From assembly GCA_016776925.1 (NCBI GenBank), contig JADHSL010000005.1:35158-99157 (forward strand): a DNA stretch of 64,000 nt, in the 5' to 3' direction. The first letter of the stretch is position 1. Every line of letters starts with the position of its first letter. Source of the stretch: Pirellulales bacterium. Its GTDB lineage: Bacteria; Planctomycetota; Planctomycetia; Pirellulales; UBA1268. Shown piece after piece: positions 63,042-64,000 of the stretch. The position numbers were made by a program, and so were the translations under genes. Under the pieces are notes generated by a model. The model did no database searches, was not told the DNA's origin, and saw only the letters and a list, made by a program, of their open reading frames with translations.

Positions 63042-63138
63042 AAACGTAAGGCCAACGAACAACTTGTAACTGCTGAAAAGCTGCTGCAAAATGGTTGTAT
63101 TGGGTAGTTGTTTGAGCGGCTTATGGGAGTACACGAAA

Positions 63139-63854
63139 ATGGAAAATTTTGAAATCTTCCGGGATATTGCTGCGAATAAGCAGCGCAGCGATATTCGCAA
63201 AAGGCTGGAAGCATTAGAAGAGCAAGGCAAGGGGGTAGCAGAATGTCCTCACTGTGCAGGACTGCTTCCAAAATCGGGGTCAGTAAGTGCCGTCACTGCG
63301 GTTCAGATCTTGTCTGGCACGGCGAGGGGGTAGCGAAAGCAGGTGAGCTTGAGGTTGCGAAGAGAATGGATTCGGAAATTCAGCTTGCTCGCCAGAGGTC
63401 TAAAGAAGAGGCCGCCAGGCTGAAAGAGAAAGAGGCACTCGCCAACGCGAGAGCCATCAAGTGGGTCGGGGGTGGACTTGTTGTTTTTGTCATAGCGGTT
63501 GGTTCGTGTGTGCAGGCAAGCAAGTATGCCGAACATCGCCGCGAGCTAGCACAGCGTCAGGTTGAGGCGAGAGTGGCTAGGGAAAGACGTGAGAAGCAGG
63601 AACAAAAGAAAGCTCGCAGGGAGGCCTTCGAAGCGGACAAAGACAACGTACTAAGGCTAGCTGGCAACTTCTACAGTGCGAGTCGACCTACAAAAGAGCA
63701 GGCCCTCGCTTGGGCAAAAATGGTGAGCGCGAAAGGCTGGGACGATAAGAGCCAGTTCCCTACTGGCAAATTTTTCAACATGACGTACCTCGACAGCGAA
63801 GTGGCAGAAATCATTGTTGACACGGCCGCAGGTGAGTTTGGCGGTGGGTGCTAA
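63139..63854 (+). pseudogene. Zinc-ribbon + TM protein split by a -1 frameshift (pseudogene, sequence error, or recoding)
   Basis: Frame 1 MENFEIFRDIAANKQRSDIRKRLEALEEQGKGVAECPHCAGLLPK continues in frame 3 as IGVSKCRHCGSDLVWHGEGVAKAGELEVAKRMDSE...; shift at CCAAAATCGGGG. Confidence 0.6.
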
Positions 63855-64000
63855 TAATCATCATCTTTTTATGTTTGCTATTTGCAAATAACTCAAAAGG
63901 GATAGCCAGAACTCATGCTAATGAACATTCTCTAGAAGATGACGTCGAAGATTTTCTCATCATGGACTATCTCTCTGATGAAGAGATCAATGGGCATTAG
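63848..64000 (+). CDS. Small ORF with signal-peptide-like N-terminus (50 aa)
   Basis: GTG at 63848 overlaps upstream stop; (M)LIIIIFLCLLFANNSKGIARTHANEHSLEDDVEDFLIMDYLSDEEINGH*; ends exactly at window edge. Confidence 0.35.
   Translation: MLIIIIFLCLLFANNSKGIARTHANEHSLEDDVEDFLIMDYLSDEEINGH

Larger units (their letters stand above)
56935..63100. mobile_element. tRNA-Arg-associated integrated element (right boundary uncertain, may extend past window)
   Basis: AT-rich block starting directly after tRNA 3' end; contains xis-like and tyrosine integrase genes and densely packed small ORFs. No tRNA-3'-end repeat found downstream in the window. Confidence 0.65.

Noticed and set aside
1-64000. CRISPR array
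   Set aside because: No regularly spaced repeat-spacer pattern seen and no cas-like protein in the ORF list.

Overview
This is a planctomycete-type bacterial chromosome segment, inferred from PSD1/DUF1549-DUF1553 + DUF1501 operons, sulfatases, a LEPR-XLL protein and a planctomycete-style integrase. The first ~56.8 kb is mostly chromosomal: MMPL transporter (cut at left edge), RlmI-like methyltransferase, ilvC/ilvN, rpsB-tsf-pyrH-frr, an ABC-transporter cluster, sulfatase, HTTM-like and acyltransferase genes, two PSD1/DUF1501 operons in opposite orientation, ppdK, an SLC13-type transporter, an ExbB/ExbD-like cluster with an S26 peptidase, a Gfo/Idh/MocA + TIM-barrel pair, a HAD phosphatase and a 2089-aa alpha-2-macroglobulin. 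At 56862-56934 lies tRNA-Arg(CCT). Immediately downstream is an AT-rich integrated element (xis-like gene, tyrosine integrase, many small ORFs) carrying a divergent family-A-polymerase-like protein. Main items for follow-up: (1) two ungapped 118-nt leader elements, ~88% identical by hand count, that overlap the start codons of both PSD1 genes and look like cis-regulatory RNA; (2) the tRNA-Arg-associated element with its polymerase-like gene, tiny hydrophobic peptide and Zn-ribbon ORFs; (3) a single ORF joining a NatB-type ABC permease, a CPBP protease and an ionotropic-glutamate-receptor-like channel; (4) an acyltransferase-3 protein interrupted by ankyrin repeats; (5) an alpha-2-macroglobulin whose thioester site is degenerate. 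All family calls come from reading motifs by eye; no searches were run.
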